Shown here one piece after another: positions 33,642 through 42,267 of a stretch of 64,000 nucleotides of DNA. How positions within the stretch are numbered: position 1 is the stretch's first letter; the number at the start of each line of letters is the position of its first letter. This DNA comes from Nocardia transvalensis. GTDB taxonomy: Bacteria; Actinomycetota; Actinomycetes; Mycobacteriales; Mycobacteriaceae. The stretch is from NCBI RefSeq assembly GCF_015477765.1, contig NZ_JADLQQ010000006.1, forward strand, positions 248,001 through 312,000. Reading direction: 5' to 3'. Position numbers and translations under genes: made by a program. The notes under the pieces were generated by a model, which had not been told where the DNA came from, did no database searches, and worked only from the letters and a program-made list of their open reading frames with translations.

Positions 33642-34415
33642 ATGACTGTCGAAGCCGTCGCAGTCGTCCCAACGGAGGGCGCGGATGCGTGTCTCCCGTG
33701 GTTTCGGGATGCACTGACAGAATGTGTTTTCCACGCCGCCACCCCAGCGGCGTCGCCGGTGCTGTGGCAGAAGTATCTCGACGGTGCCGTCGCCGCATAC
33801 CGGCGTTATGGGATCGAGCATGTCCTGGAGTACGACACGATCGCCGACGGCGCCTCGACCTCGTTGTTTTTCGTCGTGACGGATTGCTCGGGCGAGGTCG
33901 TGGCCGGTGTTCGCGCGCAGGGACCGTACACCGATGCCGAACAGGCGCATGCCCTTGCGGAATGGCGTGGATGTGTCGGCCGACTGGCTTTGCGGCAAAT
34001 GATCGCCGATCGGATAACCATGGGCGTGGTCGAACTCAAGGGCTGGTGGGTAGAGCGCAATACGCCGCTTCGTTCGCAGGTGGCCGACGCCGCCGCACGG
34101 TGTGCCCTGCATATTCCGCTGCTGCTGGGGGCCCGCTATTCTTTCGCCACGGTGGCATCCTTCGCTGTGGATCGGCACCGGTCGAGCGGCGCCCGGGTAG
34201 CGGAGCACATCCCTGCCGCGCCGTACCCGGACGATCGCTACCGAACCGTTCCGATCTGGTGGGATGCCTGGACCTACCGCACGCAGATGGCTGCGGGGCA
34301 GGTATCTCTTGTGGAAACCGAGCAGCGTGCGCTACGCGCAACGGCCGGATGTTTCCGACTTCCTGGGCTCATGGACGTACGGACGGCGGAGGCTCGGCGT
34401 CGGAATGGACGATGA
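33642..34415 (+). CDS. GNAT/acyl-homoserine-lactone-synthase-like protein (tentative)
   Basis: A 257-aa protein. The strand LFFVVTDCSGEVVAGVRAQG, the strand VVELKGWWVERN and the following helix-strand SQVADAAARCALHIPLLLGA / FATVASFAVDRHRSSGARV resemble a GNAT fold of the N-acyl-amino-acid synthase (FeeM) or autoinducer synthase type. That likeness is structural pattern only. It overlaps the next gene by 11 bp and is the first gene of a probable operon with an E1-like/nitroreductase fusion and a c-di-GMP enzyme. AACGGAGTAGGAACTGT precedes the ATG, a good ribosome site. Confidence 0.5.
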   Translation: MTVEAVAVVPTEGADACLPWFRDALTECVFHAATPAASPVLWQKYLDGAVAAYRRYGIEHVLEYDTIADGASTSLFFVVTDCSGEVVAGVRAQGPYTDAEQAHALAEWRGCVGRLALRQMIADRITMGVVELKGWWVERNTPLRSQVADAAARCALHIPLLLGARYSFATVASFAVDRHRSSGARVAEHIPAAPYPDDRYRTVPIWWDAWTYRTQMAAGQVSLVETEQRALRATAGCFRLPGLMDVRTAEARRRNGR

Positions 34416-36549
34416 GGTCGACTCGAGGCTCGCATACCGCCCGATAATTCTCGATGCGGCCGCCCCCGCGGACTCGGCAGCTCTCGCGAGGTTGCGGGAG
34501 GATACACAAATCGAGGTCGTCGACATGCGTGCGGCGATACGGGCCGAATTCGACCGGTTGGTGGATCCGCCCTTCGCCCCGGAGGGCCCGGAGTCGCAGC
34601 GATGGGTCTACTACCCGTGGCGCCGCACCATAGTCGGCCTTCCGGGAGAACGGACCTATCGTGCCGTCCGGTTGGACCGGAACCGAAACAAGCTCACCCG
34701 CGCCGAGCAGGATCAACTGCGCAATGTGGTGGTCGGGGTCGTCGGGCTGAGTGTGGGGCACGCAATCGCGTACACGCTCGCCTTGGAGGGGGTTTGCGGG
34801 CGGATACGATTGGCGGATCCGGACGATATCGAATTGTCCAATCTGAACAGGGTTCCCGCTACGGTGTTCGACCTTGCCGTGAACAAGGCGGTGGTGGCTG
34901 CTCGTCGAATTGCCGAACTCGACCCGTACCTGCCCGTGGAAGTGCTGCAAACGGGCGTGGATTCACAATCGCTGGACGCCTTCCTCGATGGTCTGTCGAT
35001 CGTGATCGAGGAGTGTGATTCGTTCGATATCAAGCTCGCGATTCGTGAAGGGGCCCGCCGCCGACGACTCCCGCTCATCATGGAAACGAGCGACCGCGGA
35101 TTGCTGGACGTCGAACGCTACGACCTCGATTGCGGTCGGCAGCCCTTTCATGGCCTGCTCGGTGCCGTCGATGCCGCGAAATTGCGTGGATTGTCGACCG
35201 GCGAGCAGGCTCCGTATGTCCTCGAGATCCTGCAGGGCGATCAGCTGTCGGCCCGTGGCGCGGCCAGCATCGTCGAGGTCGGAGAGAAGCTGTCGAGCTG
35301 GCCGCAGCTGGGTGGGGAGGTCATGCTCGGTGGTGCGACGGTTGCGGCCACAGTGCGCAGGATCGGTTTGGGGGTGAAAGTGCCGTCCGGGCGCACTCGG
35401 GTGGATGTGGAAGCTCATCTCGACGCCCTGGCCGAACCGGCGCCACCGCGCGAGCTGATCTGGGACGATGACGATGACGACAGCAGCGGCGGCGATCCGC
35501 TCGGCGCCGTTCTCGACTGTGCTCAGCGGGCTCCGTCGGGGGGCAACTCGCAGCCGTGGTCTCTGGTCAAGAGGGGTGACACGATCTGTATCGAGCTAGT
35601 GCCGGAACGTTCGTCCGCGATGGACTTCTGCTACCGGGCCAGCGCCGTGTCGGTCGGGGCCGCTCTCTACAACGCGCGGGTGGCCGCCGCCTCCCACGGC
35701 CTTCTCGGTGAGTACCGGTTCATCGAGGACGACACGGTACCGCTCTGTGCCGAACTACGGCTCGGTAACGGCGCCGATCCGGCCCTGGCCGCGGAGTACC
35801 CGGCCGTCCTCGCCCGGGAGACCAATCGCAACCACGGCAACGGCGCGACCATACCGAAGACCGTCGTGGCGGCGCTCACGGCGGCGGCCGAGGCGGAAGG
35901 GGCCCGATTGCGGCTGGTAACGCGTCGCTCCGATATCGAAACGGCAGCCGACCTCCTCGGCGAGTCGGAGCGCATCCGATTTCTGACCCCGCAACTGCAT
36001 GAGCAGATGCTGGCAGAACTACGGTGGCCCGAGGACGACCCGCACGTCGGTATCGATGTTCGCAGCCTGGAGCTGTCCCCGAGCGAACTCACCGCATTCG
36101 AACTGGGGAGCCGGGCTGATGTGATGGCCCAGCTTCGATCGTGGTCGGGGGGCGCAGCGCTGGGCCGTTACCTCCGTGATCGGGTCCGGTCCAGCTCTGC
36201 TGTGGCCGTCGTGACATTCGTCGACCCCTCGGTCTCGCGAAGTGCCAGTTTGTCGGCTTATGCTCGGTCAGGTGCTGCGGTCGAGCGCGTGTGGGCCGCG
36301 GCTCAGCGGTTCGGACTGGCTGTGCAACCGGTATCTCCGGTGTTTCTGTACACGCTGTGTCCGGAGGAGCTGAACGAGATTTCCCCGGAGTTCGCCGATA
36401 CACTAGCGTCACTTCGGGGCAGGTTCCTGGACCTACTGGAAGTGCCTGTGGAAGAGACCATGGCGTTGGTGCTCCGCCTGAGCTATGCCACCGGTGCGTC
36501 GGTCCGCAGCAGGCGAATTCCGGTGCCGGGCACGAGGCCCCGCAGCTGA
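34405..36549 (+). CDS. E1-like (ThiF/MoeB) domain fused to nitroreductase, Rv1355c type
   Basis: A 714-aa fusion. Residues about 107-300 form an E1-like adenylation domain: VVVGVVGLSVGHA (nucleotide loop), LADPDDIELSNLNR (E1 signature) and NKAVVAARRI. An acidic linker (WDDDDDDSSGGD) leads at about 365 into an FMN nitroreductase domain with CAQRAPSGGNSQPW and RASAVSVGAALYNARVAAAS. No E1 catalytic cysteine is apparent. It resembles mycobacterial Rv1355c, annotated MoeY without strong evidence. The combination recalls adenylation plus flavin oxidation in peptide-derived metabolite pathways. Confidence 0.78.
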   Translation: MDDEVDSRLAYRPIILDAAAPADSAALARLREDTQIEVVDMRAAIRAEFDRLVDPPFAPEGPESQRWVYYPWRRTIVGLPGERTYRAVRLDRNRNKLTRAEQDQLRNVVVGVVGLSVGHAIAYTLALEGVCGRIRLADPDDIELSNLNRVPATVFDLAVNKAVVAARRIAELDPYLPVEVLQTGVDSQSLDAFLDGLSIVIEECDSFDIKLAIREGARRRRLPLIMETSDRGLLDVERYDLDCGRQPFHGLLGAVDAAKLRGLSTGEQAPYVLEILQGDQLSARGAASIVEVGEKLSSWPQLGGEVMLGGATVAATVRRIGLGVKVPSGRTRVDVEAHLDALAEPAPPRELIWDDDDDDSSGGDPLGAVLDCAQRAPSGGNSQPWSLVKRGDTICIELVPERSSAMDFCYRASAVSVGAALYNARVAAASHGLLGEYRFIEDDTVPLCAELRLGNGADPALAAEYPAVLARETNRNHGNGATIPKTVVAALTAAAEAEGARLRLVTRRSDIETAADLLGESERIRFLTPQLHEQMLAELRWPEDDPHVGIDVRSLELSPSELTAFELGSRADVMAQLRSWSGGAALGRYLRDRVRSSSAVAVVTFVDPSVSRSASLSAYARSGAAVERVWAAAQRFGLAVQPVSPVFLYTLCPEELNEISPEFADTLASLRGRFLDLLEVPVEETMALVLRLSYATGASVRSRRIPVPGTRPRS

Positions 36550-36565
36550 CGCGATCGGAGACAAA

Positions 36566-38434
36566 GTGCCTCGGCGGACACTTGACTCACTGGTAACGCA
36601 GGTTGCCTCGGAGTTGATGGGCGTCGACGCCACCACGATGGTGGCGGCGACGGAACGCGTGCTGGCGAGTCTTGTCGAGCACTTCGATGTCGACTTCTGC
36701 TATCTGCGCCATACCGACCGCGAGCGCCGTGCGACCATCCTCATCGCCGAATGGCCGCATCGTCCGTTCGTTCCCGATCCCGACCCGCTTCGAGTCGTGT
36801 ACTTCGATCAAGCGGACTCGGCGTTTCGAACGGCCGAATACGCCACTGAACCGACGATCATTCGGCCGGGCCCGAAATACGCCGACTATCAGGACACCGT
36901 TCGGCGGGCGTCAGGTTTCGGGGAAGTGACCTCGGCCGCGGTACCCCTGCTGTCACGTGGCGAGCCGATCGGCCTGCTCGGCTTCATCAAACACGGCGAC
37001 CGTGAGTGGAGCACTCGAGAACTCAACGTGCTCAAGGCAATTGCCACCCTCTTCGCCCAGCTCCAAGCGCGCGTCGAGGCGGAGGAACGGCTGCGGTATA
37101 TCGCCATGCACGACGATTTGACCGGGTTGGCGAACCGGCGGGCGCTGCTCGAGCATATGGAGGACAGGTTGGCGCCCGGCAGCTCCGGCCCGGTGGCGAC
37201 GTTCTTCCTGGATCTGGATCGGCTGAAGGCGCTCAACGACTTTCTCGGGCACACCGCGGGGGACAACTTCATCCGGACACTGTCCGAACGGCTGCGTGAG
37301 AACCTCGATCCGACCGACATGATCGCCCGCCTCGGCGGCGACGAATTCGTCATCGTGCCCGCGAAGCCGATGGACGCGGTGGCCGCGGAATTCGAGGCCA
37401 CACGCCTGCAGCAGCTCATCGGGCAGCGCGTCATGGTCGGCGGCGAATCGGTCAGCCGCGGAGTGAGTATCGGTGTCGCGCTGGGTGTTCCCGGTGAGAC
37501 CACGGTCGCTGACGTCCTGCGCCGAGCCGACCATGCGCTGCTGTCGGCGAAGTCCGGTGGGGGAAACGGCGTGGCCGTGTTCACTGATGCCATGCGCGCT
37601 CAGTTCGAGTTGCAGGACGATGTCGAACTCAATCTGCGCGGAGCGGTGCACGACGGTTCGCTCCTGCTGCATTATCAGCCCGAAGTGGACCTGCGGACCG
37701 GGCGTGTGGTGGCCCTGGAGGCTTTGGTGCGGTGGCAGCATCCGACGCGTGGGCTGTTACCGCCCGGTGCGTTCGTGGGCGTCGCGGAGGCCACCAACCT
37801 GGCAGGCGAACTGGGCCGCTGGGTCATACGCACCGCCTGCGCGCAATTCGCCGACTGGCGTCGGCGAGGACTGGCTACCAATGTTGTCATCCGGATCAAT
37901 GTTTCTCCGGTACAGCTGGTGAGTCTCGACTTCGTCGAGTCGATCGAGGAGATCCTGCGCCAGTACGAGATCGACGGCAGTTCGGTGTGTCTGGAGATCA
38001 CCGAACACGTTGTCGTCCAAGACCTCGCGCGGACCCAGGTGACGCTGAGGGGCCTCAAGCGGATGGGTGTGCAGATCGCCATCGACGACTTCGGCACCGG
38101 CTACAGTTCGCTGTCGCATCTGAAGGCGCTGCCTGTCGATGCCGTAAAGATCGATCGCGGTTTCGTTCAGCGGCTCGGGGTGAGCACCGACGATCTGGCG
38201 ATCGTGAAGTCGATAGTCGGCTTGGCCGGTTCGTTCGGGCTGGGGGTGGTCGGCGAAGGCGTCGAGACAGCGGTCGCGGCCCGCACCTTGGTCGGACTGG
38301 GTTGCTATCGCGCACAAGGATTTCTGATTTCCCGCCCGCTACCGGCCGAGGAGGTCGAGCAGCATCTCACGGCCGGGCGGATCCCCTTGGACCTGGAGTT
38401 ACCGAAGGTGTCCCGGGGCACGTTCAGGGGTTGA
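36566..38434 (+). CDS. GAF-GGDEF-EAL cyclic-di-GMP enzyme (DcpA/Rv1354c type)
   Basis: A 622-aa protein predicted to make and break c-di-GMP. A GAF domain (about 20-170) is followed by GGDEF (LTGLANRR ... RLGGDEFV at about 256) and EAL (ALEALVRWQHP at about 384). The EAL residues INVSP, EITE, DDFGTGYSS, KIDRGF and GEGVET are all present, so phosphodiesterase activity is expected. The inhibitory RxxD site reads DPTD, so product inhibition is probably lost. The GTG at 36566 has GGAG six bases upstream. Matches the domain order of Rv1354c, which also neighbours Rv1355c. Confidence 0.88.
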   Translation: MPRRTLDSLVTQVASELMGVDATTMVAATERVLASLVEHFDVDFCYLRHTDRERRATILIAEWPHRPFVPDPDPLRVVYFDQADSAFRTAEYATEPTIIRPGPKYADYQDTVRRASGFGEVTSAAVPLLSRGEPIGLLGFIKHGDREWSTRELNVLKAIATLFAQLQARVEAEERLRYIAMHDDLTGLANRRALLEHMEDRLAPGSSGPVATFFLDLDRLKALNDFLGHTAGDNFIRTLSERLRENLDPTDMIARLGGDEFVIVPAKPMDAVAAEFEATRLQQLIGQRVMVGGESVSRGVSIGVALGVPGETTVADVLRRADHALLSAKSGGGNGVAVFTDAMRAQFELQDDVELNLRGAVHDGSLLLHYQPEVDLRTGRVVALEALVRWQHPTRGLLPPGAFVGVAEATNLAGELGRWVIRTACAQFADWRRRGLATNVVIRINVSPVQLVSLDFVESIEEILRQYEIDGSSVCLEITEHVVVQDLARTQVTLRGLKRMGVQIAIDDFGTGYSSLSHLKALPVDAVKIDRGFVQRLGVSTDDLAIVKSIVGLAGSFGLGVVGEGVETAVAARTLVGLGCYRAQGFLISRPLPAEEVEQHLTAGRIPLDLELPKVSRGTFRG

Positions 38435-38443
38435 TCGGACGCT

Positions 38444-39430
38444 ATGTCCGAATCCGATTGGATGGTCGTCGAAACACTCGGCCTGCCGGATCAACCGACC
38501 CTGGTCGCCGACGGGGCCCACCTTCGGCAGTGGAGCAGCCTCGTGCGGGCGCGCAGACAGGCCGGGGCGTCGATCCCGGGATGCATCGTCCAGGTGGTTC
38601 GGCGTTGTGTGGATTCGGCGGTCGTCGAAATCGAGACCGCGCCGGAAGGCATGCGGGTGGTCGGTGTGCCGATCATCTGTGCTTTCGGTTCCGTACACGG
38701 GGTGCAGGTATGGGTGGGGCCGGCGGGTCGACCACAACCACCGCAGCGTCGGGTGGCTTGCTGGGATTGGGATACCGGCACGGAACTGGCCTTCCACGGG
38801 CCCGGACTGGAGGAGCTGGTATTCGCGAGGGCGCCGGACGAGGTGGGGGTGGTCCGCACGCCGCCGGAGGCGTTCGGGCGGATGGTTCGATTCGACGGCC
38901 GCCTGGACTACCTCGAAATGGCGGCGCGAGCCGTACCCGGAAGCTGCTGGCAGGGCGTGGTCGACATGATCGGCGACGACAATCGCGTGCGCACCTTCCA
39001 GATGATCACTCGCGTGAATCACGGTGAACAGCGGATGGTTCGCGCGATCATGCATGAGCTCAGTGACGACAGGACGCCGGAACCGGCGCTGGACATCGCA
39101 CTGGTGCGTGCGGTGTCACGGCCGATGGGCTATGGCCTCGGCTTCGTCGAATTGCTTCTCTCCCTGATCTACGAATGGACGCGCGAACCGCCCCCGCCCT
39201 TGCACCGTTGGGCCACCGAACGGCCGGAAGTGCACCCCGACGATCACGCCGAATTCCGTACCGCGTGTTCGAAGGTGTACCGCGGCTCTCCCGGCGATCT
39301 GCGGCAGGAGATCGCCATGCGGGTGCGTTTCCGCGGGACCGACTGGATACCCGTGCGCGCCGAGATCTCCCTCATCCCCGGCCAGCACCCCCACGGACTC
39401 ATCTGCGTCCGCCACGACCCGGCCGGTTAG
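38444..39430 (+). CDS. Protein of unknown function with PAS-like C-terminus
   Basis: A 328-aa cytosolic protein starting nine bases after the GGDEF-EAL gene, so co-transcribed. The last 60 residues (EVHPDDHAEFRTACSKVY ... RVRFRGTDWIPVRAEISLI) look like the PAC part of a PAS sensor (VHPDD, then R-R-GDW-PV). The N-terminal 150 residues show no motif I recognise. It may be a partner or sensor for c-di-GMP signalling; this is inference from context. Confidence 0.6.
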   Translation: MSESDWMVVETLGLPDQPTLVADGAHLRQWSSLVRARRQAGASIPGCIVQVVRRCVDSAVVEIETAPEGMRVVGVPIICAFGSVHGVQVWVGPAGRPQPPQRRVACWDWDTGTELAFHGPGLEELVFARAPDEVGVVRTPPEAFGRMVRFDGRLDYLEMAARAVPGSCWQGVVDMIGDDNRVRTFQMITRVNHGEQRMVRAIMHELSDDRTPEPALDIALVRAVSRPMGYGLGFVELLLSLIYEWTREPPPPLHRWATERPEVHPDDHAEFRTACSKVYRGSPGDLRQEIAMRVRFRGTDWIPVRAEISLIPGQHPHGLICVRHDPAG

Positions 39431-39496
39431 CCGAACTTCCACGTCTGTTCATGCCCCGTTGACCTGTGTGGCTGCGCGCACCGGGACGATCGGCGC

Positions 39497-40627
39497 GTGC
39501 GCATCGTTCAGCTGGCGAACTTCTACGGTCCGCGGTCTGGGGGACTTCGCACCGCGTTGCATCATTTGGGGGCGGGGTATGTGTCGGCGGGGCATGAGGT
39601 GGTGTTGATTGTGCCCGGGGCGCGGCGGTCGGAGGAGGTGTTGGCTACCGGGGTGGTGCGGGTTACCGTGCCGGCGTTGGCGATTCCGTGGACCGGGGGG
39701 TATCGGGCGGCGGATCCGCGGCGGGTGGCCGATGTGCTGGTGGGGTTGCGGCCGGATGCGCTCGAGGTGTCGGATCGGCTGACGTTGCGGGGTTTCGGGC
39801 GGTGGGCGCGGCGGCGCGACGTGGCGGGGGTGATGATCTCGCACGAGCGGCTGGATCGACTGCTCGGGCAGGTGCTGCCCGGGCCGATGGCGCGCCGCGC
39901 GGCCGATGCGGCGAATCGGCGGACCGCTGCGGATTACGACATCGTCGTGTGCACAACCGAATTCGCGCGCGCCGAATTCCAGCGCATCGATGTGTCCAAT
40001 GTGGCGCTGGTGCCGTTGGGGGTGGATTTGGACATGTTCACCCCGCGCCGCCGCGACGGACGGCTGCGCGCCGAACTCGGCGGCACCCGGTACCCGCTGC
40101 TGGTGCACTGCGGGCGGCTGTCGGTGGAGAAGCGCGTGGACCGCAGCATCGAGGCCGTCGACGCGCTGCGCCGCGACGGTGTGGATGCGCGGCTGATCGT
40201 GGTCGGTGACGGGCCGCGCCGCGACGCCCTGCAGCGGCGTGCCCGCGCGCTCGCGCCGCTGCGCGACGGGCGGCCCGCGGTGCACTTCACCGGATTCGTC
40301 GACGACCGCACGCGGTTGGCGACGCTGTTGGCGAGCGCGGATGTGTCGCTGGCACCCGGACCGCACGAGACCTTCGGGCTGGCAGCGCTGGAGGCGCTGG
40401 CGGCGGGCACCCCGGTGGTCGCCAGCTGCTCTTCGGCGCTGGCCGATATCGTGACCGCGGAGTGCGGGGCGGTCGCGGCCAATCATCCGACGGCCTTCGC
40501 TCAGGCCGTCACCGATGTGCTCGCGCTGCCCACCGCGCAGCGTCGGCGCGCCGCACGTCACCGGGCCGAACAGTTCACCTGGCCCACCGCCGTTTCCCGC
40601 ATGCTGGCGGTCCTGAGCGGACGCTGA
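39497..40627 (+). CDS. GT4-family glycosyltransferase
   Basis: A 376-aa GT-B fold, retaining glycosyltransferase. The N-terminal domain begins VRIVQLANFYGPRSGGLRTA, and the C-terminal donor site has LVHCGRLSVEKRVDRSIEA and the E-x7-E motif APGPHETFGLAALEALA. Related mycobacterial enzymes transfer mannose or glucose to lipids or polysaccharides of the envelope. GTG is the start. It is followed by an SDR gene. Confidence 0.87.
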   Translation: MRIVQLANFYGPRSGGLRTALHHLGAGYVSAGHEVVLIVPGARRSEEVLATGVVRVTVPALAIPWTGGYRAADPRRVADVLVGLRPDALEVSDRLTLRGFGRWARRRDVAGVMISHERLDRLLGQVLPGPMARRAADAANRRTAADYDIVVCTTEFARAEFQRIDVSNVALVPLGVDLDMFTPRRRDGRLRAELGGTRYPLLVHCGRLSVEKRVDRSIEAVDALRRDGVDARLIVVGDGPRRDALQRRARALAPLRDGRPAVHFTGFVDDRTRLATLLASADVSLAPGPHETFGLAALEALAAGTPVVASCSSALADIVTAECGAVAANHPTAFAQAVTDVLALPTAQRRRAARHRAEQFTWPTAVSRMLAVLSGR

Positions 40628-40747
40628 GTGCCCCCGGTTCCGAACCCGAATGGGCCGCAACCCGTATGCTCCTCGGCAGCACAGGAATACATCAGGGCGC
40701 CGGAGCCACCCGAGCTCGGTGCCGCCGGACAGCATTCGAGGAACGGC

Positions 40748-41596
40748 GTGCGCGATCGCTTGAAATCCGTCAGTGGCAAGAAGACCCTGGTCACGGGCGC
40801 GGCCAGTGGGATCGGGCGCGCGACCGCGATCGCGGCGGCGCGCGCCGGTGCCGAACTGGTGCTGACCGATATCGATGCCGACGGCCTGGCCGAGACGGTC
40901 GAGACCATCGGCCGCGACGGCGGCAAGGTGCTGCTGTCGCAGGCGCTCGATATCAGCGACTACGAGGCCGTGACGGCGTTCGCCCGCGAGGTGCACGACC
41001 GGCACGGCAGCCTCGACGTCGTGATGAACGTCGCCGGTGTGTCGGCGTGGGGCACGGTGGAGAACCTGGAACACCGGCACTGGCGGCGGATGGTCGACGT
41101 CAACCTGATGGGCCCGATCCACGTCATCGAGAACTTCGTGCCGCCCATGATCAAGGCCGGGCGCGGCGGGGCACTGGTGAACGTGTCGTCGGCGGCCGCG
41201 CTGCTCGCGTTCCCGTGGCACGGCGCCTACAGCGCGAGCAAGTTCGGGCTGCGCGGGCTGTCGGAGGTGCTGCGGTTCGATCTGGAGCGCCACGGCATCA
41301 CCGTGCATCTGGTGGTGCCGGGCGCGGTGAACACCCACCTGGTCCAGACCGTGGAGATCGCCGGTGTCGACCGCGAGGATCCGCGGATTCAGCGCTACGT
41401 CAAGCGTTTTCAAACCCACGCCGCGCCGCCGGAGAAGGTGGCCCAGCAGATTCTGCGCGGTATCGAGAAGAACCGCTTCCTCGTCCACACCTCCTTCGAG
41501 GTCCGCTTCGGGTACTGGTGGGCCCGAAAGTTCGCCTGGCCCTACGAATTCGTCATGCGCAGGGCCAACGACCTGTTCGACACGTTCCTGCGCTGA
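40748..41596 (+). CDS. SDR-family oxidoreductase
   Basis: A 282-aa short-chain dehydrogenase: TLVTGAASGIGRATA, MNVAGVSAWG, NVSSAAALL and the YSASK catalytic pair. The GTG at 40748 is preceded by GAGGAA at five bases; the frame open 40 codons further upstream has no ribosome site. The C-terminal FAWPYEFVMRRANDLFD helix extension is typical of mycobacterial SDRs of this type. Substrate unknown. Confidence 0.87.
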   Translation: MRDRLKSVSGKKTLVTGAASGIGRATAIAAARAGAELVLTDIDADGLAETVETIGRDGGKVLLSQALDISDYEAVTAFAREVHDRHGSLDVVMNVAGVSAWGTVENLEHRHWRRMVDVNLMGPIHVIENFVPPMIKAGRGGALVNVSSAAALLAFPWHGAYSASKFGLRGLSEVLRFDLERHGITVHLVVPGAVNTHLVQTVEIAGVDREDPRIQRYVKRFQTHAAPPEKVAQQILRGIEKNRFLVHTSFEVRFGYWWARKFAWPYEFVMRRANDLFDTFLR

Positions 41597-41599
41597 GGA

Positions 41600-42127
41600 T
41601 CAGCAGCTTTCGGCGAGTTGCTCGGTGGCGGGCTCGGCGCACGACTGGCCGTCGGAGTCTGTTCCGCAGTTGATGTTCACGTCCAGGACGCGGGCGCCCG
41701 GGCCCTCCTCGCCGAGTTTGTCGTGCCAGTTGGCGATGCGGCAGCTGGCCAGGGACAGGCAGCCGCAGCCGATGCAGCCGGTGAGGCTGTCGCGCAGGCG
41801 GGTCAGCTGCTCGATACGCTGATCGAGATCGGCGCGCCAGACCGTGGACAGCCGTTCCCAATCCTTGCGATTGGGGGTGCGGCCCTCGGGCAGGGTGTCG
41901 AGGGCCTTGCGGATCTCGCTGAGGGGGATGCCGACGCGCTGGGAGATGCGGATGAACGCGACCCGGCGCAGCGTCTCACGCGAGTAGCGGCGCTGGTTGC
42001 CGCTGGTGCGGCGGCTGGAGATGAGACCCTCGCGCTCGTAGAAGTGCAGCGCCGACACCGCGACTCCGCTGCGTTCGGACAATTGCCCTGGGGTGAGCTC
42101 CTTGGCCTGCCACGTCCTGTGCTGCAT
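41600..42127 (-). CDS. soxR: Redox-sensitive regulator SoxR
   Basis: A 175-aa MerR-family activator. The HTH region (LTPGQLSERSGVAVSALHFY) is followed by the dimer helix and the 2Fe-2S cluster motif CIGCGCLSLASC (C-x2-C-x-C-x5-C). In actinobacteria SoxR responds to redox-active metabolites rather than acting through SoxS, and a matching box is present at 18366-18387 before the NmrA-type gene. No soxS-like neighbour exists. It converges on the SDR gene with only three bases between stops. Confidence 0.95.
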   Translation of the reverse strand: MQHRTWQAKELTPGQLSERSGVAVSALHFYEREGLISSRRTSGNQRRYSRETLRRVAFIRISQRVGIPLSEIRKALDTLPEGRTPNRKDWERLSTVWRADLDQRIEQLTRLRDSLTGCIGCGCLSLASCRIANWHDKLGEEGPGARVLDVNINCGTDSDGQSCAEPATEQLAESC

Positions 42128-42267
42128 AATCTAAACAATACTTCAGGTTTTACCGTCGTTTCGCCCATTCGGAAGAACTCGGGATGCGGCGGTGCCATTC
42201 CCGGCCGGGTCGCGGACGCCCAGCGAATTCCGTGCCAATGCGGCTGCCGACCGTTACGGTCGAACTC

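Noticed and set aside
39449..41488. A 679-aa minus-strand frame across the glycosyltransferase and SDR.
   Set aside because: Pure antisense of two well-supported genes; Arg/His-rich composition without motifs.
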